Both the position numbers and the translations under genes were made by a program. Positions 17,061-26,277 of a stretch of 53,921 nt of DNA are shown piece after piece. Where the stretch lies: assembly GCF_938039245.1 (NCBI RefSeq), contig NZ_CALHVN010000035.1, positions 1 to 53,921 of the forward strand. The letters are read 5' to 3'. Under the pieces are notes generated by a model. That model was not told the origin of the DNA. It did no database searches and saw only the letters and a program-made list of their open reading frames with translations. Each line of letters opens with the position of its first letter. Positions within the stretch are counted from its first letter, which is position 1. This DNA comes from an uncultured Campylobacter sp. (GTDB taxonomy: Bacteria > Campylobacterota > Campylobacteria > Campylobacterales > Campylobacteraceae).

Positions 17061-18255
17061 GTTTAGCTCCTATAGAACCGTTTGAGCTCATTAACGTATT
17101 AGCCTCTTTTAGATCTTCAAGCGCGACATCGAATTTTTGCGACACTTCGCCCAGCGTCTCTCCGCTTTTTACCATATATTCCGCCAAATAATTTACATTT
17201 TGTTCGCTAGGTATGACTAGTTTTTGATCAGGCTTAATTTCATTTGAAGCAAGGCCGTTGTACTCTTTTATAATTTTATGATTTACACCCGTTTTTTCGG
17301 CTATGGTTAGCAACGTATCGTTTTCTTTGACGGTATAAATTTCAAATTTTCTATTTTTTGCAGCCTCGAAATTATCGTTAAACATTTTCTTTTTATTAGA
17401 CGGTATATATAGATAGTACGGCTTTTGCGTCGGAGGAGTGTAGACGAATTTTAAATGCATATTGTTTTCTTTCATCTTTTTTAGACTAAGTCCTATGCTA
17501 TCGCCAACCTCCATCAGCGTAGTACCGCCCGGGACGCTTACCTTAGATAGTTCGGCATTTTTTACGGCATCTTGGGTCTTGGTTTTAGCCACCAGGCTTT
17601 CTTGTTCTTTGGCTATATGCGCGATGGTTAAAATTTTCTTTACGAATCTTTTCGTCTCTTTGGGAATATAGCTTTTTTTATCGTCGAGTAAAACGGCTAG
17701 ATCGTCGGTACCGGCCTTTTTTATTCCCTCTCTTAGCCTTGCGTCGCCGCAGTTATAGGCCATCATCGCAAGATACCACTTTCCAAAGTCGTTTTTTAAG
17801 CTTTGTAAGTATTTAGTGGCCGCAGCAGTAGCCGCCATAGGGTCTTTTCGCTCGTCGGCATATTTATCGACTCTAAGGCCGTAAAGCCTAGCCGTAGACT
17901 CCATAAATTGCCAAATTCCGATGGCTTTCTTGCTAGATACTATATGGTTTGAAAAACCGGACTCCGTCATAGCAAGATATAAAAACGACTCCGGAATACC
18001 TGAATCTTCTATGATCTTTTGAAGCATCGGGATATGCTTATGACCGTTTCTTATGGTATCGGCAAACTCTTTTCTTTTGCTATCTTTGATAGATTTTTTT
18101 ATATCGTTATAATGAGAACTCTTCATAAATTTAGCGTCTATGTCGAATTCTTTTAAGATCATCTTTTGGGTTTGCTCTGCGTCGCTACCGGTTGCGGACG
18201 CAAAAAGCCATCCCGCACAGGCTAGACACAGCATTATTACTCTAAAGATTTTCAT
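17044..18255 (-). CDS. MltD-like lytic transglycosylase with two LysM domains
   Basis: 403 residues: signal peptide (1-20 or so), an SLT domain with catalytic E98 in AMTESGF, IGIWQFM and AYNCG, then LysM repeats at about 302-348 (IYTVKENDTLLTIAEKTG) and about 357-400 (EYMVKSGETLGEVSQKF). Such enzymes trim peptidoglycan in the periplasm and LysM binds its glycan. The second LysM ends as IGAKLAATE instead of the usual LxIP. It lies 12 nt after tatD and overlaps rlpA. Confidence 0.9.
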   Translation of the reverse strand: MKIFRVIMLCLACAGWLFASATGSDAEQTQKMILKEFDIDAKFMKSSHYNDIKKSIKDSKRKEFADTIRNGHKHIPMLQKIIEDSGIPESFLYLAMTESGFSNHIVSSKKAIGIWQFMESTARLYGLRVDKYADERKDPMAATAAATKYLQSLKNDFGKWYLAMMAYNCGDARLREGIKKAGTDDLAVLLDDKKSYIPKETKRFVKKILTIAHIAKEQESLVAKTKTQDAVKNAELSKVSVPGGTTLMEVGDSIGLSLKKMKENNMHLKFVYTPPTQKPYYLYIPSNKKKMFNDNFEAAKNRKFEIYTVKENDTLLTIAEKTGVNHKIIKEYNGLASNEIKPDQKLVIPSEQNVNYLAEYMVKSGETLGEVSQKFDVALEDLKEANTLMSSNGSIGAKLAATE

Positions 18256-18267
18256 TTTTATCCTTGA

Positions 18268-19053
18268 TTACGTGTTAAATTTCATAAAAATTTTCTTCGC
18301 GTTTTTCGTAGTTATTTGCATTACCTCTTCTTCTTTTAAATTTAAAATCTCAGCCATCTTTGCCGCAACCAACCGCGTAAAAGCAGGCTCGTTTCTTTTG
18401 CCTCTAAAGGGCTCCGGCGTCAGATACGGCGCATCTGTTTCAAGTAGCAGCCTATCTCGCGGAATTTGGGGCAAAATTTGAACCAAATTCTTTGCGTTTT
18501 TAAACGTCAAAACTCCGCCGATACCAAAATAAAATTCGCCAATTTTAGCAAGCTCCAAAAGCAACGGCGAAGCGTTATAACAGTGCAAAACCGCAGCTAC
18601 TAGCCTGCTTGCATACTCTTTTAAGATATTAAAACTATCTTCGTTTGCGTCTCTTATGTGCAAGATAACAGGCAAATTTAACTCTACGGCCATATCAAGT
18701 TGCGCTCTAAATACGCGCTTTTGTTCGGCTTTTTCCGCTTCTTTTTCGTTCTCATCCTTAGGCAAGCGGAAATAATCAAGCCCGCACTCGCCCACGGCTA
18801 TACACTTTTTGTCTCGCGCAAATTTACGCATCGTCTCTTCGTCAAATCCCGCTTTCTCATACGGATGAACTCCGACGGCAAAAAATACGTTTTCAAATTC
18901 GCGGGTTATTTTAGCCGCTTTTGGTAAATCATTAATATCAGCCCCCGGTATCAGTACTCCGCCGATACCGTTCTTACGGGCATTTTCAATAACTTGCGCA
19001 AGGTCGCCTTCAAAGCTTTTATCATCCAGATGACAATGCGTGTCTATTATCAT
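18268..19053 (-). CDS. tatD: TatD family metal-dependent hydrolase (DNase)
   Basis: TIM-barrel metallohydrolase; TatD proteins show 3'-5' exonuclease activity on DNA. 261 residues with the N-terminal THCHLD (H6, H8), GECGLDY (E about 89), LHIRDA, HCY and the ETDAPYLTP segment near 210. Its start shares one nucleotide with the end of the response-regulator gene. In Campylobacter it lies in the envelope operon, with no tie to Tat secretion. Confidence 0.93.
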   Translation of the reverse strand: MIIDTHCHLDDKSFEGDLAQVIENARKNGIGGVLIPGADINDLPKAAKITREFENVFFAVGVHPYEKAGFDEETMRKFARDKKCIAVGECGLDYFRLPKDENEKEAEKAEQKRVFRAQLDMAVELNLPVILHIRDANEDSFNILKEYASRLVAAVLHCYNASPLLLELAKIGEFYFGIGGVLTFKNAKNLVQILPQIPRDRLLLETDAPYLTPEPFRGKRNEPAFTRLVAAKMAEILNLKEEEVMQITTKNAKKIFMKFNT

Positions 19054-20306
19054 CAGGCTATTTCTACCCTATTTCGACCGTTTTGCTTAGCTCTATAAAG
19101 AGCCTCGTCGGCAAGCTCCAAAATCTCGTCGACGTTATAATCGCTTTTACCGAAAGTAACGCCTATAGAAACCGAAATTTTAACCGATTCGTTTTTAATA
19201 TTTATCGGATTGGCAGCTATTGCGGCTCTTAATCCGACGAAAAATTTAACCGCGTCTTCTTGCGATACGTTTTTTAATAAAACGCAAAATTCTCCGCCGC
19301 CGAATCTAGCCGCTATATCGCTGCTTTTGGTGTCGTCGATTAATTTTTTAGCCAGTAGTTTTAAAATTTTATCGCCGCTATCTTGTCCGTATTTATCGTT
19401 GATATTTTTAAGCCCGTCTACATCGATCACGGCTACGGCGTAAGGCATAGGATTTTCTTCCAAACTTGCCAAGTATCCTTGCATATCGTCGTAAAAATAC
19501 CTTCTATTAAATAATCCGGTTAGAAAATCTTTATTGGCGAAATTTGCGATTTTATTGATATTTTCCATATTTTCTATAGTATTATTTACGCGGCAAATAA
19601 GCTCTTCTTTTAAAAACGGCTTAGCGATAAAATCATTAGCTCCGTTTTTCAAAAATACCGCGCCGCTAACGTTTTCGTTCGCGCTAGTCATCATTATAAC
19701 GCCTAGCTCGTTTTTATCTTTTTGTTCTCTTAGCTCTTTTAAAACCTCCAAACCGTCTTTTACCGGCATGCCGTAATCAGAAACCACGAGTTTTATATCG
19801 GGATTATCGGCAAAATAATTCATCGCCTCTTCGCCGTGAGCCGCCGTAAATACTTGAAACTGTAAATTTTGTAGTATTTTTTTTACGTCATTTCTAGTCT
19901 GCATTACGTCTTCTACCACCATGACCTTATACTGCTTGTTATTTTTTAGCCTATCTATCATATGGAATATATAATTTACGTCGCTCATATTTCCCTTATA
20001 GACGTAGTCCACGATGTCCTTATCCATAAAAGTCTCTCTAGTCTTATCGTCCATACTGCCTGTTAAAACTATAATCGGCAATCCCTTAGACGCTACGAAA
20101 TCGACCACTTCGCCGTTTGGAGCATCGGGCAAATTTAAATCGAGCAAAGTTATAAAATAATCCTTAGCCTTCGTAAGAAACGCCTGAGCTTCCGCTAAGC
20201 TGTGAGCGACGTCCACTTGCATTTCGGTATTATCTTCCATCTTTTTAGCGATTAGTTTTGCCAAGGCTTTGTTGTCTTCGACGATTAAAATTTTATTATT
20301 TTCCAT
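19053..20306 (-). CDS. cbrR: Response regulator: REC-REC-GGDEF (CbrR-like)
   Basis: 417 residues: REC1 (about 5-120, phospho-acceptor D56), REC2 (about 127-240, D177 in VVSDYGMP, K229) and a GGDEF domain (about 258-417). The metal and guanine motif IDVDGLKNINDKYG is present, but the signature is GGGEF (336-340) rather than GG[D/E]EF, and the RxxD inhibitory site position reads KSSD. The domain is thus probably weak or inactive as a diguanylate cyclase. Position and architecture match C. jejuni CbrR, linked there to bile resistance; symbol given by that similarity. Confidence 0.9.
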   Translation of the reverse strand: MENNKILIVEDNKALAKLIAKKMEDNTEMQVDVAHSLAEAQAFLTKAKDYFITLLDLNLPDAPNGEVVDFVASKGLPIIVLTGSMDDKTRETFMDKDIVDYVYKGNMSDVNYIFHMIDRLKNNKQYKVMVVEDVMQTRNDVKKILQNLQFQVFTAAHGEEAMNYFADNPDIKLVVSDYGMPVKDGLEVLKELREQKDKNELGVIMMTSANENVSGAVFLKNGANDFIAKPFLKEELICRVNNTIENMENINKIANFANKDFLTGLFNRRYFYDDMQGYLASLEENPMPYAVAVIDVDGLKNINDKYGQDSGDKILKLLAKKLIDDTKSSDIAARFGGGEFCVLLKNVSQEDAVKFFVGLRAAIAANPINIKNESVKISVSIGVTFGKSDYNVDEILELADEALYRAKQNGRNRVEIA

Positions 20307-20388
20307 CTTAAATTATTACCTTAATATTTTATTAAACAATTAATTCTATCATCTTTTTTCTTTTCAAAAGATAAAATTAATAAATTTT

Positions 20389-21912
20389 TCAGTTTAGCAA
20401 AAGCTGACGGGCGAAATTTATCGCTTCCTCAGTTATACGTTCGCCGCTTATCATTCTGGCTAGTTCGCTCACGCACTCTTCGCCCTTTAGCTCTCTTACG
20501 ATCGAGGTTTCGCCGTGCTTTTCTACTAGAAAATGCGAATCGGCCTTAGAGCTTAGCTGCGGCTGATGCGAGATGGCAAAAATTTGATAAAATTTGGCCA
20601 AATTTAGCAGCACGTTTGCGATACTCATCGCCTCTTTTCCGCTTAAATTCGCATCTATTTCATCTAGGATTATGACGCCCTCGCCGCCTCCGGTGATCTT
20701 GCTTTCGCTCGCGATAAAAGCTAACCTTAAGCGGTTTAGCTCGCCCGAGCTTAGATTTTTTAGCGCCGTCTCGTTTAGGCTCAAATTTACCTCGTCCCTG
20801 CCGGCGGCGTCCAGGGTTTTACTATTTATCTTTAATGAAATCTCGCTCATATAAAGCTCTTTTAGAAACGAATTTATGAGCGCTTCAAGCTCCTTTAAAT
20901 TTTCCGCGCGAGCCTGGCTGATTTTATCCGCCAGCGCATTTACCGCGGCTTCATTTTGCTTAAATTTACGCTCCAGCTTGCTCTTTTCAAAGCTTATATT
21001 TTCGTACCTTGCAAGCTCTGCTTTGCGCGTTTTTAGCGTCTGCAAAGCCTCCTCCTCGCCGCCGTAGCGACGCACGAGCGAGTTTATCGCCTCGATGCGG
21101 TCTAGCACGCCCTCGATATCCACGTCTTCTAGCTCGTCCATGTTTAGATTTTCGCGCGCTACTCGCAGCTCGTTCATCGCCTCTTCAAAGAAGCTGCTAT
21201 CGATATCGCTGATGTTTAGCGCGTCGGTCACGGCCTGCTCGAAATTAAAAATTTGCTCCGCCCTATTCCACGCTTCTAAAATTTTATCCTTTTTACTCAG
21301 GCGCTTTTTTAGTTCCATTAGCTCGTCAAATTCGCCGATTTTCGGGCTCACGCTTTCTATTTTATTGATTTCAAAAGAAGCAAATTCCTTTAGCTCCTCC
21401 ACTCTTTTTTCTTCGTCAATTATTTTTCTCAGCTCGCGCGAGATCCGGCTAAATTCTTCAAATTTGAGCCTAAATTCGCTCAAAATTTCGTTAAATTTAG
21501 CGTCTTTTTTCGCCTGCAAGCTATCAAGCAAATTTAAAAATCTCTCGTTTTCAAATTCGTTTATTTCCTTTGCGGATAGGTATTTTACGTGCTCTTTGGC
21601 GATACTGGCGAGATTTTTTTTAGAAACGGCTTGCGAGTTTATAAAGTAGCGCGTCGTTTTGTCGCGAAAAAGCTTAAAGGTATTTATCTCCTCGCTCTCA
21701 AGGCCAAATTCCTCAAGGTTAAATTTATGCGAGACGTCGGCCTCTATTAGCTTAGCTTCGCTGTCTTTTAGGCCAAAAACAGCCATTATCGAGCCCATCA
21801 AGACCGACTTGCCCGCGCCGCTAACGCCCGTAAATACGCTAAGTCCGCGCCCGAAATTTAACTCGACGTTTTCAAAACTCAAATTTTGCTTTATCAAAAT
21901 CCGCTCAATCAT
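20389..21912 (-). CDS. recN: DNA repair protein RecN
   Basis: SMC-like ATPase in double-strand-break repair. 507 residues, somewhat shorter than the E. coli protein but in line with epsilonproteobacteria. Walker A GVSGAGKS at 29-36, a charged coiled-coil middle (about 150-350), ABC signature LSSGELNRLRLAF and Walker B VIILDEID near the C-terminus, followed by the histidine switch AISHQPQL. It overlaps the nadK stop by 8 nt and is followed by an 82-nt gap before cbrR. Confidence 0.94.
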   Translation of the reverse strand: MIERILIKQNLSFENVELNFGRGLSVFTGVSGAGKSVLMGSIMAVFGLKDSEAKLIEADVSHKFNLEEFGLESEEINTFKLFRDKTTRYFINSQAVSKKNLASIAKEHVKYLSAKEINEFENERFLNLLDSLQAKKDAKFNEILSEFRLKFEEFSRISRELRKIIDEEKRVEELKEFASFEINKIESVSPKIGEFDELMELKKRLSKKDKILEAWNRAEQIFNFEQAVTDALNISDIDSSFFEEAMNELRVARENLNMDELEDVDIEGVLDRIEAINSLVRRYGGEEEALQTLKTRKAELARYENISFEKSKLERKFKQNEAAVNALADKISQARAENLKELEALINSFLKELYMSEISLKINSKTLDAAGRDEVNLSLNETALKNLSSGELNRLRLAFIASESKITGGGEGVIILDEIDANLSGKEAMSIANVLLNLAKFYQIFAISHQPQLSSKADSHFLVEKHGETSIVRELKGEECVSELARMISGERITEEAINFARQLLLN

Positions 21913-22798
21913 TATAACCCCAATGCAGCTTTTCTTTTAAAATTTGAAAATAATCTCTCCCGACGTGGCGGATTAGCCGCGCCGTACTCGAGCTTAGCGC
22001 CATGCTCACGCTCTCAAACTCGCTCATCTTATACCTATCCTGCCCGTCTATAACCAGCACTGCCGCGCTTGCGGTTTTAAATTTGATCTCAAATCCGCGC
22101 GGAAGTACGACTGGGCGCTGCGTGAGCGAGTGCGAGCAAACGGGCGTAACCAAAAACACCTCGCTCAAAGGATAGGCTATCGCCCCGCCCGCGCTCATGT
22201 TGTATCCGGTAGAGCCCACGGGCGTAGAGACGATGACGCCGTCGCCAAAATACGCGTTAAAGTATTTTTCGTTCCAAAAAGCCTCTATGTGCGTCATGGA
22301 GCCAACCTTTTCGCCCACGATTACCGCGTCGTTAAAGGCGATTTTATGCAAAATTTCCCCGCTTTTTTTGTGCAAAAAAACGTCAAGCATAAAAGGGGTC
22401 TCGACCTCAAATTTACCCGCAAAAAACTCGGCGAAAAATTTCTCGCATTCATTCATCGTGATATCGGTCAAAAACCCCAGTCTGCCCGCGTGGATGCCTA
22501 GCACGAAGGGGGAAATCTCGGCTGCACTTCTACAAAGCGAGATGATCGTGCCGTCGCCTCCGAGCGAGATCAAAAAATCGCACTCCGTAGCCAGCTCGCA
22601 CACCTCAAATCCTTGCAAATTTGAGCCCTCTTTTAAATTTAGATGTTTAGCCGCCGCGTTTTCAAACAAAATTTGAACGCCGTACCCAGCCAAAATCTCG
22701 CGCAAAATTCGCGCGTTTTTGACCGCGTCGCCGTTGATTTTCGCGACTAATCCGACCGTTTTTATCTCGGAAGGAAGTAATAAATTCTCTTTTTTCAT
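21905..22798 (-). CDS. nadK: NAD kinase
   Basis: Phosphorylates NAD to NADP. The GGDGT motif (SLGGDGTII) and the downstream NEVVV-like NDAVI and STPVGSTGYN motifs are intact. An in-frame start 48 nt upstream adds 16 residues that do not look like the family; I choose the ATG at 22798 (MKKENLL). No clear ribosome site precedes it; a GATAAAAT -10-like sequence lies only a few bases upstream, so the transcript may be leaderless or nearly so. Divergent from aspS. Confidence 0.88.
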   Translation of the reverse strand: MKKENLLLPSEIKTVGLVAKINGDAVKNARILREILAGYGVQILFENAAAKHLNLKEGSNLQGFEVCELATECDFLISLGGDGTIISLCRSAAEISPFVLGIHAGRLGFLTDITMNECEKFFAEFFAGKFEVETPFMLDVFLHKKSGEILHKIAFNDAVIVGEKVGSMTHIEAFWNEKYFNAYFGDGVIVSTPVGSTGYNMSAGGAIAYPLSEVFLVTPVCSHSLTQRPVVLPRGFEIKFKTASAAVLVIDGQDRYKMSEFESVSMALSSSTARLIRHVGRDYFQILKEKLHWGYND

Positions 22799-22854
22799 AG
22801 GGCGGATTTTATCACATTTTGTTTTAAAAAAGCTGGGAGCAAGCAAATTTCTAG

Positions 22855-22860
22855 TATAAT
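22855..22860 (+). promoter_or_regulatory. -10 box TATAAT for aspS
   Basis: Perfect TATAAT, 31 nt before the aspS ATG, within the 93-base region divergent from nadK. An AAGGAG ribosome site at 22881-22886 precedes the ATG by 5 nt. Confidence 0.6.
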
Positions 22861-22891
22861 CGGTGCGTTAAAAACAGCAAAAGGAGTGAAA

Positions 22892-24643
22892 ATGCGTAGC
22901 CATTACTGCACTGATTTAAGCAGTGCCGACATAGGCAAAGAAGTTACGCTTTGCGGCTGGGTAAATACCTACCGCGACCACGGCGGCGTTATATTTTTGG
23001 ACCTGCGCGATCGCACGGGACTGATCCAGATCGTCTGCGATCCGGCAGATAGCAAGAGCTCTCACGAGGCCGCGTCGCACGTTCGCGACGAGTACGTCCT
23101 AAGGATAAAAGGCAAGGTCCGCGCTCGCGGCGAAGGCCTGGTAAATCCGCGCCTAAAAACGGGCGAGATCGAAGTAGTCGCCAGCGAAGTGATAGTAGAA
23201 AACCCCAGCGAGCCGCTGCCTTTCGTCATCGGCGATGAGAGCGTAAACGAGGACATCAGACTAAAATACAGATTTTTGGACCTTAGAAACGAGAAACTTC
23301 AAAATATCTTTAAAATGCGCTCAAAAGCGGCGATCGCAGCTAGAAACAGCTTAGATAAAATGGGCTTTATCGAGTTTGAAACGCCGATTTTAACGCGCGC
23401 AACGCCGGAGGGTGCCAGAGACTATCTAGTGCCTAGCCGCGTATATCCGGGCCAGTTTTACGCCCTGCCGCAAAGTCCGCAGCTTTTTAAACAGCTTTTA
23501 ATGTGCTCTGGCTTTGATAAATATTTCCAGATCGCAAAATGCTTCCGCGACGAGGACTTGCGAGCGGATAGACAGCCTGAATTTACGCAGATAGATATCG
23601 AGATGAGCTTCATCGAGCAAGAAGACATCCTAAATATGGCTGAAAATATGCTAAAAGACGTCTTTGCCGCCTGCGGATACGATATCCAAATCCCTTTCCG
23701 CCGAATGAGCTACAAAGAGGCTACCGAGAGCTACGGCAGTGATAAGCCCGATCTGCGCTACGATCTAAAGATGATCGACGTTATCGACATTTTCGCGCGC
23801 TCTAGCAATGAAATATTTAGCAAAATCGCGAGCGAGCCTAAGAAAAACCGCGTCAAAGCGCTAAAAGTACCAAACGGCGATAATATCTTTAGTAAGCGCG
23901 AGATGAACCGCTTTGAGGAATTCGTCCGCAAATTCGGCGCTCAAGGCCTTGGCTACTTCCAGATGAAAGAGGACGGACTAAAAGGGCCGCTTTGCAAATT
24001 TTTCGAGCAAAGCGACCTTGACGAGATTATAGAGCGCTGCGAACTAAAAGTCGGCGACGTCGTATTTTTCGGTGCTGGCAAGAAAAAAGTCGTGCTTGAC
24101 TACATGGGTCGATTTAGGATTTTCCTCGCCGAGCAAATGGGCATCATCGACCAAAACAAAATGGAGTTTTTGTGGGTGCTCGACTTCCCGATGTTTGAGC
24201 AAAACGACGACGGCAGCTACTCAGCCATGCATCATCCGTTTACCATGCCTAAAAACATCGACGAGCCGGATCTCGAGGATATCCTATCGGTCGCTCACGA
24301 CGTCGTGCTTAACGGCTATGAGCTTGGCGGCGGCAGCGTGAGGATACACAAAAACGACGTTCAGCAAAAGGTATTTAAGCTACTTGGTATCGACGAGGCC
24401 GAGCAACGCGAGAAATTCGGCTTTTTGCTCGACGCGTTAAGTTTCGGCGCGCCTCCTCACGGCGGTATCGCGATCGGCTTTGACAGGCTAAATATGCTAG
24501 TAAATAAAACTAGCTCGATCCGCGACGTCATCGCCTTCCCTAAAACCCAGCGCGCTCAGTGCCCGCTAACTAAGGCGCCTAGCGAAGCTAGCGGCGAGCA
24601 GCTGAGGGAGTTGGGGCTAAGGCTGCGAGAAAAAGAAAAATAA
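22892..24643 (+). CDS. aspS: Aspartyl-tRNA synthetase
   Basis: Class II synthetase, 583 residues: N-terminal OB anticodon-binding domain (about 15-105), motif 2 FRDEDLRADRQPEF, a GAD insertion domain (about 285-420), and motif 3 GGIAIGFDRL. Bacterial-type with GAD insert. In Campylobacter this enzyme is expected to be non-discriminating, also making Asp-tRNA-Asn for GatCAB; that is family knowledge, not seen here. ATG at 22892 is preferred: a GTG at 22886 overlaps the AAGGAG ribosome site. Confidence 0.96.
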   Translation: MRSHYCTDLSSADIGKEVTLCGWVNTYRDHGGVIFLDLRDRTGLIQIVCDPADSKSSHEAASHVRDEYVLRIKGKVRARGEGLVNPRLKTGEIEVVASEVIVENPSEPLPFVIGDESVNEDIRLKYRFLDLRNEKLQNIFKMRSKAAIAARNSLDKMGFIEFETPILTRATPEGARDYLVPSRVYPGQFYALPQSPQLFKQLLMCSGFDKYFQIAKCFRDEDLRADRQPEFTQIDIEMSFIEQEDILNMAENMLKDVFAACGYDIQIPFRRMSYKEATESYGSDKPDLRYDLKMIDVIDIFARSSNEIFSKIASEPKKNRVKALKVPNGDNIFSKREMNRFEEFVRKFGAQGLGYFQMKEDGLKGPLCKFFEQSDLDEIIERCELKVGDVVFFGAGKKKVVLDYMGRFRIFLAEQMGIIDQNKMEFLWVLDFPMFEQNDDGSYSAMHHPFTMPKNIDEPDLEDILSVAHDVVLNGYELGGGSVRIHKNDVQQKVFKLLGIDEAEQREKFGFLLDALSFGAPPHGGIAIGFDRLNMLVNKTSSIRDVIAFPKTQRAQCPLTKAPSEASGEQLRELGLRLREKEK

Positions 24644-24648
24644 ACTAT

Positions 24649-24674
24649 AAAGCGTCGTCTCGTGAGCGCTTTTT
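24649..24674 (+). terminator. Intrinsic terminator after aspS
   Basis: AAAGCG (24649-24654) pairs with CGCTTT (24667-24672), followed by further T. It begins 5 nt past the aspS stop. It shares bases with the outer part of the long foldback described next. Confidence 0.55.
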
Positions 24675-24930
24675 GTAGAGCTAGTAAAATTTCGGCTCGA
24701 TGAACTATACGTTCTATCTACGCCAAAATTTTACGTCGCAACTCCAAAAATCATCTCACGATACTTCCGCTACAAATTTATTTAATTTTATTTTTTATTT
24801 TAAAGAAAAAGCGAAGTATCTTGCGATGAATTTAAATGTTGCGAAGAAATTTTCGACCGAAGATAGAACATATAGTTCATCGAGGGAGGAAATTTCTAGC
24901 TCATTTAAAAACGCTCAAGAGACAAGCCGC
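24652..24930. repeat. Long imperfect foldback (inverted repeat) upstream of adk
   Basis: The arms are about 24652-24771 and 24810-24930, separated by a 38-nt loop that is almost pure A/T. The best matched part pairs ATGAACTATACGTTCTATCT (24700-24719) with 24862-24881, one mismatch in 20. Other matched blocks are GATACTTCCGCT with AGCGAAGTATC, and the outer GTGAGCGCTTTTT with AAAAACGCTCAAG. The right arm ends about 15 nt before the adk ATG. Open frames through it are products of the repeat and not genes. No transposase is nearby. It could be a non-autonomous MITE-like insertion or a structured leader. Confidence 0.85.
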
Positions 24931-24944
24931 AAAGAAAGGGAAAA

Positions 24945-25511
24945 ATGAAAAATTTGTTTTTAATCATCGGCGCTCCGGGTTCGGGCAAAACCACCGACGC
25001 ATCGCTAATTGCTCAAGAAGATGCTAAATTTGCGCACTTCTCCACAGGCGACCTGCTTCGTGCAGAGGTTGCTAGCGGCTCAGAGCTTGGCAAACTAATC
25101 GACGGCTTTATCTCAAAGGGAAACCTAGTCCCCCTTGATGTGGTCGTAAACGCGATCGTCTCGGCAATCAAAAGCTCGGACAAATCAAACGTCATCATCG
25201 ACGGTTACCCGCGCAGCGTCGAGCAGATGACCGAGCTAGACAAAGTGCTAGCCGCGCAAAACGATATCGCATTAAAAGGCGTGATCGAAGTGGACGTTAG
25301 CGAAGCCGTCGCACGCGAGAGAGTGCTCGGACGAGCGCGCGGAGCCGACGACAACAACGAGGTTTTCAACAACCGCATGAAGGTTTATCTAGAGCCGATC
25401 GAGGCGATACGTAAATTTTACAAAGAAAAAGGCCTGCTCCACGTCGTAAACGGCGAGCGCGCTATCGAGCCTATCGTAGCCGACGTCAAGGCTCTCGTAA
25501 ATAGCCTATAA
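24945..25511 (+). CDS. adk: Adenylate kinase
   Basis: Interconverts ATP + AMP and 2 ADP. 188 residues with P-loop GAPGSGKTT (9-17), NMP-binding STGDLLRAEV (about 34-43) and DGYPRS (about 85-90), and a short LID with RARGADDN instead of a zinc LID. AGAAAGGG serves as a weak ribosome site. The gene sits right behind the long foldback, so its translation may be affected by that structure. Confidence 0.95.
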   Translation: MKNLFLIIGAPGSGKTTDASLIAQEDAKFAHFSTGDLLRAEVASGSELGKLIDGFISKGNLVPLDVVVNAIVSAIKSSDKSNVIIDGYPRSVEQMTELDKVLAAQNDIALKGVIEVDVSEAVARERVLGRARGADDNNEVFNNRMKVYLEPIEAIRKFYKEKGLLHVVNGERAIEPIVADVKALVNSL

Positions 25512-25518
25512 ACATTTT

Positions 25519-25542
25519 TTAGAGCCTCAAGCTAGGCTCTAA
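25519..25542 (+). terminator. Intrinsic terminator after adk
   Basis: Perfect 9-bp stem TTAGAGCCT / AGGCTCTAA with 6-base loop CAAGCT, 8 nt past the adk stop, followed by ATTTAAG. The T-run is modest. Confidence 0.65.
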
Positions 25543-25645
25543 ATTTAAGCTTTCCATAAATCCAAATTAACAAAAAATTCACGAAATATCATTAAAATCC
25601 GCTCTATGATTTCACGAAAATCACATCAAATTTAAAGGATACGTA

Positions 25646-26035
25646 ATGTTTAAAAAGATAGTTTTATCAGTAGCTCTTGTAAGCGCTATGTTTGCGGCGG
25701 GCGGATTTACGGGCGCTAGCTCAAATGCGCAAGGCGCGACAAATCAAGGCGGCTTCGTCGGCAAAGGCGCCCTAGGCGCAAGCACCGTAAAACAAGCCCT
25801 AGCGCTACCCGATGATACTCGCGTCGTGCTTGAGGGCAAGATCGTCTCCGAGTTTCGCCCCGAGCATTATCAGTTCATAGATAAAAACGGCGACGCGATC
25901 GAAGTCGAGATCGACCACGAGGACTGGAGAGGCGTAACCGTCGATGAAAACACGCCCGTGCGCATCTACGGCGAGGTCGATAAGGACTTTACTAAAACCT
26001 CTATCGACGTAAAAAATATCGAAATAATCAAATAA
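25646..26035 (+). CDS. YgiW/YdeI-type BOF-domain periplasmic protein
   Basis: 129 residues: signal peptide (cleavage near AMFAAGG, about 15-20), a Gly/Asn-rich stretch, then a bacterial OB-fold (about 48-129; VKQALALPDDTRVVLEGKIVSEFRPEHYQFIDKNGDAIEVEI is typical of the family). Members are small periplasmic stress proteins of the YgiW/YdeI type, without known catalysis. Stand-alone, with AAAGGA ribosome site and terminators on both sides. Confidence 0.88.
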   Translation: MFKKIVLSVALVSAMFAAGGFTGASSNAQGATNQGGFVGKGALGASTVKQALALPDDTRVVLEGKIVSEFRPEHYQFIDKNGDAIEVEIDHEDWRGVTVDENTPVRIYGEVDKDFTKTSIDVKNIEIIK

Positions 26036-26277
26036 TTTTAGGTCGGTTTGCCGCCTTAAATTTCCTCTAATTTTAAGTTTTCCAACCCTACCTTGCCGAT
26101 AAGCGGATTTTGCGCCCTAGTTTCAAATTTACCACGCTATAACCCGTCAAAATTTAGCTAGCAGAAGTTCTCGTTTTACTCCAAATTTAGCCGAGATTTT
26201 ATATAATCGCTTACTTAAATTTCAAGGCGATTATCTCAAAATATTTTGGCGAGATAGGAGCTTTACAAAGGATTAAA

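Noticed and set aside
21095..21649. 184-residue Ser-rich open frame antisense to recN
   Set aside because: Shadow of a Glu/Lys/Leu-rich coiled-coil gene; the composition is the reverse image of recN, with no ribosome site.
24700..24948. 82-residue frame before adk
   Set aside because: It is read through the long foldback; both halves mirror each other, and the protein resembles nothing.
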